Source: Lineus longissimus (lineage: Eukaryota; Nemertea; Pilidiophora; Heteronemertea; Lineidae). From it: DNA of 64,000 nt. The translations under genes were made by a program, and so were the position numbers. Positions within the stretch are counted from its first letter, which is position 1; the number at the start of each line of letters is the position of its first letter. Where the stretch lies: positions 372,001 through 436,000 of the forward strand of contig NC_088316.1 in NCBI RefSeq assembly GCF_910592395.1, given 5' to 3'. The notes beneath the pieces are model-generated. The model was not told where the DNA came from. It saw nothing but the letters and a program-made list of their open reading frames with translations, and made no database searches. Of the stretch, positions 24,058-35,700 are shown one piece after another.

Positions 24058-24475
24058 GAAAGTAGACATCCCGATCCAGGCGCCTGCCACGACCACGTGC
24101 CAACATAGTTTGAGTTTCCCGCTACTAAAACGTCTCTCTTTGGTGACCAGCCAATCAAATCGTCGTATCAACAACGGATACTAAAATACGCATGCGCCTA
24201 TCAATTATTGACGTGTATCCGGTGTTGCTTAGTGCCTCGTAAACAATATGGAACGCTGTGTGTAGAAATCCATAACCAGTAACCTAAAACATGCAATAAA
24301 ACCGTCAGGGGATTTCGTTTTCTCTTATCGTGGTTTAGATCTAGAAACGACATTTAGTGCTGTGCAGATATGGCTACTGGACATATTGTACCGGGGAGAT
24401 ACCCCATCAGTGACTTAAGGCGGGCCAAATCTGCTCACCCTCTAGGACTAAAAGATTTTGATGCACCCATGGACC
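24045..24475 (+). repeat. Segmental duplication, copy 2 (intact gene side)
   Basis: This is the partner of 19760-20190. Here the coding exon continues past the breakpoint into the full gene, so this copy keeps the ancestral arrangement of promoter and exon. Confidence 0.9.
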
Positions 24476-27400
24476 AAGGGACGCTGGCTCAGATCCGGCG
24501 ACAGGCGAGGGACTTATGGTCAATGCCAGACAGGGAGAAGACAACCTATAATTTCTTTCACAATGAGGACCAGCTTCAAGGACATGCACCCCCGTTTTCC
24601 AGGCCTACATCCCCGACAAGGAAGAATAAACCTCATCCACCACTGTGAGTACACTATGGGTGCATTGGCCTATTGCGTGGCGAAGATTTCGCTACTAGGC
24701 CCGCTGTGATAGTATAACACTACAGGCCAGGCCACCTACTGGTCTGCTTTCATTTTTAGTCTTGTTTCTAGATCTGTGCTGTTTCGCATAAATGACCAAG
24801 GCATATAGGTTGTTCCTTGTCCTACATCTCCTTACAGACTTAAAGAAATCTATCAATGACATGTTAGTCCTGGTAGACAAATTTGGCAGCCCCTTTAATA
24901 GCTTAACTTGATGGTACCTTTAGCATAACTTGCTGAGGGGACTACTGGGTAAGTTCTAAAGGGACTACCAGGTAAGCTGCTGAGGGGACTACCAGTCAAC
25001 CTGTACATGGCACCATATGGTCCATTTCTCTGGTTAAACTGGTAACAACATGTTGGTTGTGAAGTCTTCAATGTTGTTCCTCCTTCCTGCTTCAGAGTTT
25101 TCCTCTCATGCCGCCTCCACAATGTCCCTGGATATCACAACGCCGACACAACCATCGGGAAGGACACGTACAGAGGTAAGCTATCACCCTGCATAGTCTG
25201 TTTTAAAGGTGGACAAGGTTGAGATCTACCGGATCACCACTTGCTTTTACACACAGTAGAACCTCTCTATTATGGACACCCTTGAACTCACAAGTGCTGT
25301 CCTTAATAGAGAGGTGTCCACTAAGGGTGGTTACAGTAGTGATTCAGAGCTGAACCTGGGTGTAGAGTGATTACAAAGGAATAACCAGTAACCCCTCTTG
25401 GTCTTGAGGACTTGACCTCTCTGCCCTCTCTGTCACATGAAGATCAGGGACTTCAGAGGCAACTGACGCTGATTTCAAGTCTCATCACTGCGTGGCTGAC
25501 GGCCAGAGACATTGATTTCTGACTTGGATTGATTATTGAATTCCTTCGTCCACCAAGTATGTATTACTGTTGCTAACTGACCATATTATTCAAACTGCCC
25601 CGGCTTGGTTTATGGATCAGCAAAAATCAATGTTGAGACTGCGGCAACAAACATTATTAGCTAGGATACAAGGGCAATATTATTTCAAATTACCATCAAT
25701 AAGATTAAATGATTGTGACATGCCCAATTTTCTGGCCTGGTATTGCATGAGGAAATACCTCTATGCAGACATTTCTTCTGGTATGTTTAAGTTTGTGGTT
25801 TTATGTGGAGCACAACCAATAAGTACTAAGTTATGGGCTTTTTGCCATGTTCAAAATGATTATAAGCCCAGTGCTTTAATCAATACCATCATCATGATGT
25901 TCAGTTTCATCACCCAGACTTGGGCCTTTGCCACTGCCATACCTCTACTTTCAACATGCCACAGGGGTCAAGGAAACTATGAGGCCTGATAATATAATGT
26001 CGACACTGTACATTTGACATACAAGTATCCCATAATGAAAAGAACATACCTCGATTGTAAACAGTCGGTTTCTTGACAAGTTTGTTTTCTTTCTTTAATA
26101 GGTTTAGGCATTGTGTTTAGAAAAAATATTAAACCGCTATAGAAAGTTTAAGAATACCTGAGGATATTTTAATCCTATTTTTATCTAAACCGGTTAATCG
26201 TGAGATTGCAGTAAATACGCATTAAAATATCTTAAAGATTTAATAACCTTGTTAAAAAAAAGCCACAGCCAGAATGTTGACAACCAGTCAACCTGCTCAT
26301 AGAGAGGTATCAAGATTGCTTGCTAAATTAAGCAGCTAGAGGTAATTTCTTTTCCACTGGTTTTTAAAAATGTTTGCCAGAGAGAAAAAAATAGAAAATT
26401 CCAAAGACTCTGTATGAGGTTTTTTCAAAGATATTTCTTATGGAGGGTACTAAGAGACCATCGATGAGTTCTCATGAATTATACTCCACAATTTTGCTTC
26501 CCTTTTATCACCCAGACATTGATAACGGTGAGTCTTGAGGTGTGTGACACTCCCACTATTTTCAAGGGTGCAGCTTCACTTTCATCACACATTGTTTAAA
26601 GTGTTGTCATCAACATCATTTATTTGAGATCACTGACCACACTTGACATGTTTGAAAATGTTGTATTAAATGTTTGGCAGCTTTGAAATTTGACTACAAT
26701 TTCATTTAAAAAAACTCCATGGCTGTTTGGAATGCTTCCAGTAAGGAATTAAGCCCTAGCAGGCAATCCTTGGCTGACTATTAAGACTGATTGGCTGCAT
26801 CAGAATTCCCATTCAAAGTACTGTTCGCTGAGCTTCCTGCTGTAGTACCTTGTATTTGTATTGTTTAAGACACCCTGAGACTTTTCTCAAAGCCATCTTC
26901 TCAAGATTACAAGTAAGACCTTTTTCATGATTAAACCGACATGTTAGAGTGAGTAGCCTTGAAAATTCAGAAGTTATCGGCATTTATCAGACCTGATTTC
27001 TTATTCTCGTTCTTTTCCAGTCGATGGGAGTGTCCCCGCCTATGAACAAGACAGACGGGACTCCTTGAGAAGGAAGTACGCCCCCCGCCCTCACACAGCT
27101 GCCATCATGCCTTTCAAGAGCGTCGATGATGAAGTCGAACCAGAAGATTCTGAAGGATGGCAAAAACTGGCTGGTGAAACTGGTGAGGGCAAATTCAAAC
27201 ATTTATTGCTATAAATTGATGTGATTTTGAGAATTGTCAGACTCTCTGTCAGACTTGCTTGTTCTGGAACGAGGGCCAACTCCTATCTCTTCACTGCCAA
27301 GTTTGTTCAAAAACGAAGAGGTACTTAGGCAATTTTTGGAAAATTGAAATCTTTTTAGAATAGGCAAATACTTCAACTTTGACAAAACTCACGATTTCAT

Positions 27401-27922
27401 TGCAGATAAAATAGAATTCCTACGAACAGTAAACACTGAGCCAGGCATAAGACGGCCACCATCAAATACTCGACCACCAGCACTCAGGGGATACCTCAAG
27501 AAAGCAGGATATACAGGTAAGGCAAGAAATATGACACTGCAGCGGCAACACAAATAGTCTTCATTCATTCTTGGTTCTGCAGACCAATATTGAGAGGACC
27601 GATGTGACATCGGTTGACAAATGTAGAACAGAGTTCTCTCAAAACTTCAGAATTGAATTGACCACTTGCTTAAAAGAAGAGAAGTTCCTCATTAACCCTA
27701 ATTGTTTGTATCTTAAAACCGTTTCCAGAGGCCAAAGAATGGATACGCTACCAAGAACCAGAAAATGCAGCAGCCCATCGTCTTACGCCAACACAGAGTC
27801 TCGATTTCGATCTACCAAAACGACGACCAATCTATCAACCGGTGACAAGGCGAGGTGACTACCTAGTACACCCATGCTGGCCGCCGACGCTCAAACATCA
27901 CCGGTTGCCTTGCCTATGTTGA
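24370..27922 (+). CDS. Five-exon gene for a 273-residue protein of unknown function
   Basis: Exons 24370-24644, 25096-25175, 27021-27182, 27406-27516 and 27729-27922 join in phase with standard GT..AG sites to 274 codons. The protein starts MATGHIVPGRYPISDLRR, contains RLHNVPGYHNADTTIGKDTY (about residues 96-117), DRRDSLRRKYAPRPHTA, and RPPALRGYLKKAGYT, and ends HPCWPPTLKHHRLPCLC. It is basic, rich in Pro, Arg, Tyr and Trp, and has no signal peptide or membrane segment. Short, Pro/Tyr-rich, basic repeats-free proteins of this look are common among ciliary microtubule inner proteins, but I could not assign a family and that is only a guess. The promoter has a CCAAT box and an NRF1-like site. 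The promoter and first 36 codons are duplicated upstream. Confidence 0.85.
25176..27020 (+). other. Intron 2 of the 273-residue gene
   Basis: This 1.8 kb intron is AT-rich. It contains a foldback repeat at 25257-25339 and a 139-codon open frame (25570-25989) of AT-rich, low-information sequence without splice sites that I treat as chance. Nothing else was recognised. Confidence 0.6.
25257..25339. repeat. Foldback repeat with CAGTAGAACC end
   Basis: ACAGTAGAACCTCTCTATTA pairs with TTAATAGAGAGGTGTCC further on, and another ACAGTAG follows at about 25333. CAGTAGAACC ends are typical of pogo/Tigger-like and mariner-like non-autonomous elements in many animals; the exact family is not assigned. 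Confidence 0.55.
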
Positions 27923-29235
27923 GGGGACCTCGAGACTGCGGGAATGAGGAGTTGGGCAACAACTGAGGACGCTGTTATGATTGTTTGCTCTATAGTCACC
28001 CATTGTGTGATAGGAGATGAGGGTCAATGAGAAAGACCTGCATGGCCTGATGTTATACTCTGACTTTGGATCAAGTTTAGATGTAGGCAGTGGTCCTCAC
28101 AGTACCACTCGTTTGTTGAAAGTGTAATACTCAAAACTATCTGGGTCGACCTTAACTACATGCATATGGATGGAAAACAATCCCCTACCTGACTGGTATT
28201 AACTCAACACTCGGACAGTTCCCTGTTCCCATCTGATTTGGTAACATGTCTTTTGAAGGGGTCGAGACAGCAGTGGGATACATGATATAACATGAGCAAT
28301 ATTGGACTGTAGACGGTCACCAAACTGGTCCCGTACAATTTCGGTCGCCCTTTTGTCGGGGCGTTCTGTTGTTACGTGTCATTGTGTACATGTACCTCAT
28401 ATACCTATGCAAAATGCCTGGCCAAAGCTTTGTTGAGTCAGTTTCAAATATCCAGCCGGCCTCATTGTGTAGGTAGGGCCTAGCGTGTTGATACAAAGGC
28501 CTACACTCGCTGAACGATTTTGAAATAGCCACATGAAGGTGAAATGCACGCCTTGATAAAATGTTGCATATTTTATTGGTATGACCACTACTTGCCAATT
28601 AGATGCAGATAGATTGACTTCCAGAATGCCATAGATGACTACAACATTTCTTTACTTTGTCAGATTTTAGTTGAATCACTGAAGCTCAAGATTTTGGAGT
28701 TTTACTTTATTTATAAGATGTTGAATTTCTGTGCTTGACTGGAGTTGTTTATGAAGACTTGGACATCACACTGTGACTTCAAGTCTCAGTTCATTCAAGC
28801 TAATTCTTGTAGCTATCAAATCTAATAACATAGTTTCAAACAACTACAGTCAAATATGCCTAACGCGGTTTGGGGAACAACATTTTTGTTTGTTGTATCC
28901 AGTTTGGTTATAAACAATCAATAACAATGGGTTGCAGTTAATTAGGGATATACCAGAGTTAATATCGTAGGCTGAAATAACAAAATCCATTGTATTTGAC
29001 TGTTCTGTATGAACATACAGATTTGGGGCCTTTTTGTGAACTATTAGTACATGTAGGCCCTAAATCAGTTCTGATGTCCTCCCAACATACCATGGAAACA
29101 CACAATGGAAATACGCACTATGACGGTACATTGGCATTTCCTCAAGTATACATATCTTTGTACAATCATCATGTAATCATTTTATTTTGTATATCTTGTA
29201 AATATAAATGTAGCAAATAAAGAGAAACTAGTCAA
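27923..29235 (+). other. 3' untranslated region of the 273-residue gene
   Basis: After the TGA at 27920 the sequence becomes AT-rich and non-coding. The first convincing poly(A) signal is AATAAA at 29216-29221, giving a 3' UTR of about 1.3 kb. Confidence 0.5.
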
Positions 29236-30660
29236 GAATCCAGTCTTCCAACAATTTTTTCCTGTGAGTAAGTTAGGTAGTGAACATAAAAGCTCATCCA
29301 CATGGCAAAGAAAGATTTGAAAGACTCTACCACCAGATCCAGCAGTCAAAGGTGTCGTCTAGCCACCAGACATGATGCTATCTTAATTCTGAGGACATCA
29401 GTGCCACAGGCTTACAGGGTGTCCCAATAATCTCCATTTCTCATAATCTGCCTGCTGCTAGGACCTGTAAGGTAGAGTTTACATGATAGAAGTCGTGTCA
29501 TGGGTCACACCTCGGGAGTCACGTTACTGTTTGAACAATACAACACTTTGACACCCATGTTGACTTCACTACAGAAATAACTTGTCCTTGGTTCACATGC
29601 GACCCGGGCCAGTCATGAAATTAACTTAACTGCCACTGTGAGCCCTCAACCTGAAAGACAGACTTGAAAGCTTGCACAGCAACAGTCATGCATGTCAATT
29701 AAACTGCATTTCTGGCTTGTCATGTAATAAATGTGTTTTCACAGTCAGCTGTGTCAGAGGGCAGATCAATGATTTGTTGTGCCCGACTGAATCAAATACT
29801 TTCACGGTCCTTTATGCTTGCTTTCTTTTGTCTGTTCCTCCAATATGGTAGGTGATGACTTCTAGTAAAACTAATCTATAGTACGGCCAATTGACAAAGA
29901 AATGTCCCTTTCTACCTGATTCAGCCAGAAAAGTAGTAAGGCCCGTTCTGCATGTTACTTCCCGAGTCTTCTGGATTGACAAATGCATTCAGAAAACACC
30001 TGGTAAACTTCATGAAGAGAAAATGGGAACAACTTATTATAAAAACGAAAAGGATTTATTTCTCCCTAAACAACTATCACACTGTCATATTGATATTCAA
30101 ATCATCCAAATAGACACGTCTGGATTACTACACTTCACCGTGGACAAACCAGTCACAAGCAGACACTGCTATTCAGACAAGGAGGAACAGTCCAATGGAC
30201 ACATTCTTCACAATTTAGGGTGGGCAAGTGCATATTTTGATGCTGCCAGTTCATCTATTATGATGGACTTCACCCAGTATGTATAGCACTGTACGCTTGT
30301 TATCGTTAGAGCCTAATACAGGCATACACTCCACTTACAACACATACTGTGCTCAATTCATAAAGGGTTATTATGAGCTTTCATTTTTATTAAGAATTTG
30401 AGATGTTCTCTGACCTGTTACTAACAAGTTCAACAAATTCTGCAAGAAATAGAATGAACTATTTCAAGGGAATATGCACACTATTATCCATACGTTTCAG
30501 ACTTTTGAACAGTTGAAAGAAATGACTTGGGCAAGGTGACATAAATTGGTGCAGAGTCCTTAGCTCACGTGGGCCACGAAATCCTCCTAAGGTGTAAATA
30601 TGTTTTTCTCAATAGTTCTTTCATATTTACACAACATATTCCATTATCTTTTAACATTCT
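29236..30660. other. Intergenic stretch, no gene recognised
   Basis: A 131-codon plus-strand frame (29891-30286) has no family I know and no splice or promoter context. A TTTATT at 30386-30391 could be the minus-strand poly(A) signal of NDUFC2. Confidence 0.45.
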
Positions 30661-31720
30661 TTATCGAGTTGGTTTCCACGGGAGAAATACTTCACTAAAT
30701 TTTTTTGGTGCTGAAAAAGACAAAATACACCGTAAGATTTCAAAACATCAATATAATTGACTGATTAAAGTAAAGTTGTGATGTGTTGGGGTTTCATTAG
30801 CTTGGCCGGGGACTTCACCAAATAATATCATTGAAAAATCATCAAACTGAAAAAAACAGTTCAAAATGTCTCGGTAACCACAGGCCCACCTGTAATTCAC
30901 AAGTCGTGTCCGAAACCTCCCTGCAACATCATTATTAGAGATCAGCATGAGTGTGATGCTCCATGTGGTGATGTGTGATGTTCCCCTCCTGGCTAGCTAA
31001 ATCACACGCCTAACCTGTCCGCTTTACAGGTATTCTAGAGTTGAAACTAATACTATTGTGAATCATTCTACATAAAGAATCTTTAAGACTCTCCAAAACC
31101 GAAGGGTACGACCTGCAGAAATATCAATGCAGAGGCACCATCAGATAGTGAAAGAGCTTTATGGATAATAGATAATGTTCACTTACGAGGTTCATCAAAA
31201 TCCTCTGGATGACGTGCAATATAATCATAAAGAATGATCTCCTTTTCCTTTATCTTCTGATCCCGGTATTTATCCATTTGTGTCCCGATTAAGTAACCAA
31301 CTGCTCCATAGGCGGCGTATTTATGGACCCCTGAAGTTGAAAAAATTGTTTTACACACCAACATCGTTATCACTATCGCGCCAGTTACTAGGGTCTGTCA
31401 CTCTGTGTCCCAACTTTGCAGCATGGACCTTTTCTAAGAAGTTTGTTTGGGCGCTGACCAATCATGTGTTTCACCTGGAACAAGGGGTCACAGTGGCTTA
31501 GGGCATCGCCTGAAATCGGACGTGTTCGAAGTGTGCACTGTGCGCATTTGATTTGTTATCATGGCTCTGGATGGTTAATAGTCTAAGTCTTCTTCGAAAA
31601 GGCCTAGTTTTCACTCTATATTTTCTTACCAACATATAAAGGGCGCTTAAACAACATGTTTGAGCAAAACTGGACACCCAGTCCACAAACTGTCATCCAA
31701 ATATCGTACGGTACACTCAT
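30661..31720 (-). CDS. NDUFC2: NADH dehydrogenase [ubiquinone] 1 subunit C2 (complex I B14.5b)
   Basis: Minus-strand exons 31630-31720, 31187-31333 and 30661-30710 join in phase to 96 codons (95 residues). The protein starts MSVPYDIWMTVCGLG, has a conserved GVHKYAAYGAVGYLIG membrane segment, then DKYRDQKIKEKE, HPEDFDEP and the C-terminal FSEVFLPWKPTR. The family's ARHPEDF-type motif and Pro/Arg tail match vertebrate NDUFC2 in order and spacing, although this copy lacks about 25 N-terminal residues of the human 119-residue form. NDUFC2 is an accessory subunit of the complex I membrane arm in the inner mitochondrial membrane. The terminal exon codes for only 16 residues. It lies in tandem downstream of DDX11. 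Confidence 0.88.
30835..31031 (+). repeat. Interspersed repeat family A, copy 2
   Basis: CAGGCCCACCTGTAATTCAC and the tail CTAAATCACACGCC followed by CTTTACAG match 12740-12945. This copy lies in the second intron of NDUFC2. Confidence 0.5.
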
Positions 31721-32730
31721 TTTGAGGTTGAAAACGGCAATAAATCAAGGCTTTCTTGCAGAAAGGACAAAATGACCGGAAGCCAAGGGCACAAGGTGAA
31801 GGTCGTTTCGGCATAGTCTCGCTCACTGACATTACTGACAAAATTGAGAGCAGTCCAATTTGCAGTACATATTTTCAAAACCATTTTTTGGTTGAGCAGG
31901 AGTATTTTAGAAATTGGAGCAATGTTTGTGATCTTGGGTAACTCACTTTACTTTTTAATTGGTAGGGCTTACACAATAATGAACGTACAATCTATTTCAC
32001 TGTCAAATGATGAGTTTGAGAAGCTCTAGCTGGCCTGCCAATGGTTCACGTCACCAAGGAAACCTCCGTGATGTGAGATGTCACATGGTATAATCTTTAT
32101 GTAAGCAGGTAGTTTTACTCCCTGATTTGAGGTGGAGGGAGACCGGAGCGGAACCATCTCACAGATTACATAGGCTTCCCACCTTGATGGTTTACTTTCC
32201 AACTTTCATGGACACATTAGTCATTGCCTCGGGTCCCACACCAAGGAAAGTTTCCTTGTGTAAGTGGGAAATACTCAAACCATAAACTCATTTTTCGTAG
32301 AAAACTTTATTAGAAATAGCACCAATATGGTAATCAATGGTAATTGTAGATGCCTATACAAAATAGCATAACAATTATAATGAACAAAGCAAAGGCAGCA
32401 TTCTGCTTGTAACAAAACTATTGGCTTAAAGAAACAGACGCAGTGACGATACACAATCACCCCTGGTCAACAACAGAAATGACCATTCCCTGAACTTCTC
32501 CTCAACAAACTTGAAACAGTGTCTGACATGACTGAACAATCTTCTCAAATCCTTCCTTTACAGTGCCGGTCATCTTTTTTCTTCACAACCAACACAATTC
32601 ACCTTCTAACACAAAGGAGAATAATGCCAGTCTTTGAGATTCAAAATCTTCCAACACACAGGCAGCAGATAATTTATCCTTCCACAAGATGTGACACCTG
32701 TTACGAGAGCCGGCCTTGCATGGCACAGAA
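31721..32730. other. NDUFC2 promoter region and DDX11 3' UTR
   Basis: The DDX11 stop is at 32731. A minus-strand AATAAA (TTTATT on plus, 32306-32311) probably ends its transcript about 420 bases on. The remaining 590 bases to the NDUFC2 start would hold its promoter and 5' UTR. No other structure was seen. Confidence 0.5.
32306..32311 (-). terminator. Poly(A) signal, DDX11
   Basis: AATAAA on the minus strand, the first one downstream of the DDX11 stop codon. Confidence 0.5.
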
Positions 32731-35700
32731 TCACTTCTTGTCTGTAAAGAACTGAAAAAGAAGAAAAGAAAGTATTACAGTTGGAGTTCATCAATCAAAA
32801 TACTTGTAGGCCTACTGGTTGGTTCATGTAGTTGAAGAATGTTATCTTTCCTAAGAGTCCATTATGTACACCATTGAGTCATTCATCTGCCAAGGCTAGG
32901 ACAGCTCCTGACTGATTTCGCAGTACATGTGTTTACCTTCGTGACAGCAGCAACAGCAGGACCAAACGTCTCCATCTTCTTCAAATGTTTCGAGATCCAT
33001 TCCGGCAGTTTGTTGACAACGTTTCCACGGTGATAGCGCTGGTCGAGCAGAAGGATACAGGCGTAGTCATCGCGGTGGCGGATGGCACGCCCGATGGACT
33101 GATTCACGGCCTTCATGCAGAGGTTCTCGTAAAGCACTTGACCAGGGAGACGACCATCAGGTGACCGAGGCTGCAATATGAGAAATGATTATTAGGTCTC
33201 CTACTTCGCTCTTCCTTTTTCATGATTTATTTCTCATCATTTTAGTCTACAGTCTCTCTTGTGTGCATGAGCTCTCTTTGTATGCCACTAGGCAATACCA
33301 TCGGGCACCAATTTGGCTATGGGACGTAACATCTAAGGGGAGGAGCTACAAGATATTCCATACCATATTAGCATTGAGATAATCCATCTTCTCCTTGAGC
33401 TCTGGTGATTTGATGTTCGGATACGGGAGGCCCACCATCACCACACATCTGCAGCACAAGAAGCATGATTACCATTACAAACTACTCATGATGGTTTCTT
33501 ACCAGCATGGGACCTCGTGATCACCCTAGGCAGCAGGCAATGGCAGCAGGTGAAGGTGCAGATTGTCAAAGGATGAGACAATAAAAGGAAAGTAATATTT
33601 CCAATGTCACAACGCAGTTGCTTGCCAGACCACAGTACCCCTCAGATGGGTTTGCATACTGGAAATGGCAAACTATTTTCCATGTTGCGGAGGAGTTAAC
33701 TAAGCATTTTGTATAATTATGTTGAGATAAGACCATATTTTGCATACACCTACCTTCCAAGATCGTCTGAAAAGTTGATCCCTTCACTCATTTTCCCGCC
33801 GACAACAGACAGCAGAAGACCACCTGTCAGCTGACCTGAACTACCGCCTGATTTACATTTCTGGAGGGAAAACATTCTTCAGTTATTTCCAAGCATATTT
33901 TGAGGGGGTTGTTTGAAGGACATTAGCACAACCTTGAAGACAGTTCGATTGGATGTAAATAACACCACAATCTGATCACTTCAACAAGGATCAAGTTGGG
34001 CATGATATGGGTTGTTTCAATACAAGGTGCAAAAGATGTCATCATGTTGACACAAGTTGTTATACGTCTGTGATTCGGAGTTTCATCAGTGGAAACCATG
34101 GTTAAATATCTTAATTGAGGACACGTTGATGAAACAGCTGTGTCCTTCTGAGAGTCAAACCCATGACATCCTGATTATGAGCAGGGTGCTCTAACCACTA
34201 TGCCTCTCACGGAAGGCTACCTCAATGACGTTTGAATATTCCTTGAGAATCGCCTCCACCTGTCCTGCATTCTTCGGCTCACGGAAAACTTGCTTCCTCG
34301 TCTTTAGTCTTCCCAGCATGCCATTCTGTTCCCAGTGGGCGTAGACGCGACGCTCGTAGTCGTAGGACGGGAAGAACACCACAATGCCACCTGGGATGAG
34401 GTTGCACAGGTTGAACATAATGCGTCCCAGCTCATCAAGCTAAAATGATGGAAAATGTTAGATAAGTATAAGACAACATGTAAACCGTATCTTTGACAGC
34501 TCAGTTGCCAAGATTTAGTTCATCTTCAGAATGATAGATGGAACCACAATTGCTGCCAGTTGAGCAAACAGGAAAATGGGTCTCGAATCAATAAAACACC
34601 CCAGCAGGGCATTGTGCACTCAGCTCGGAGGGAGAGAGGTGATTCAACTCGCACACTGGATTGAATGCCTCAAGAATCGAGGAACATATGAATCAGAAAG
34701 CGGCAGGGGTTGCACAGGGTCACTTAAATGCTGTGCACTATGTTGGTTTTGAAAGGAAAGCCACAAAAGTTTCTTCAGCATCCGATCATAGGTACCATTG
34801 ATGCATATCATTACCAATTATGGCCAATAAAACTTGACATAAAGTTTCATGTTTCAACCCCCCTCCACCACCACACCATATGGGTTCAGCTTGCCTTGCA
34901 ACTAAAGGAACATCAAGACAAGTCAACCTCAGACGTCACATTGTGTCTAATGATAACATGGGTCAGGGTCTATCGTAGTTTCAAACCAACAATATTTTGA
35001 TCGCTTCTGATCTGTGAGCAACCAGTTATAAGACTACCCAGGGTAAATGATCATTTACATCCAGCATGAGTTAGTCAACTACCAGGACCAAACTGTTGAG
35101 TTGATAGGTCACTGGTTCAACTCCTCCTGGGTGAACGTTATAAAATAACAGAACAACAACTCAGCAATCAAACGCAAGAGGCAGAAGGTCAAAGTTGGAT
35201 AGTACAGCACTCTAGGCTCTCATTCTTGATGGCATTTTTAAGATCCACCCTGTACGAGTGAAGGAAAGTAAAATCCCCTTCATAATGATATTTTGATCAA
35301 TCGGTGTTAGGCACTGGATGAAGAAGATTCAACTCTCAACCAATCACTGAATGCCTCAGGAATATGAAATCAACCCAAAATCTTTCCACATGTTTATTTC
35401 ATGATTTCTTCACAACCTTTGGCCAGGATTTGATTTTGAGTTTTTGTGACTTTTTATCGCCAAGAGTCTGGTATTCACCTATAGTTAGTAAATTTTCATT
35501 TTGCGGGTTTATTTTGTGATGAAAAAGGGCCATCGAAAACACTATTGTGTTTTTACAGCAATATCAAACATAGCAAAGTTTTGTGGACTACCAACTCAAG
35601 CAAGGTAAGTAGCCCAAACTACGCGCCTTTTCGCATGTCGTTTGTGCTATTTAGTTTGGTGTCATGAGAGCTAAGCCTCTGGGATGATAACCCTCTGATG

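Noticed and set aside
19506-24174. Family of repeated 74-codon minus-strand proteins
   Set aside because: They are the 83-bp satellite read in rotating frames; the same peptide recurs because the array repeats every 249 bases in frame.
25570-25989. 139-codon gene in an intron of the 273-residue gene
   Set aside because: AT-rich, no recognisable motif, no splice sites, no promoter; it lies inside the intron on the same strand.
29891-30286. 131-codon plus-strand gene
   Set aside because: No family, no splice or promoter context; probably chance open frame between two genes.
34142-34215. Functional tRNA-Met gene
   Set aside because: The anticodon arm and boxes are present, but acceptor pairing fails and related decayed copies lie nearby.
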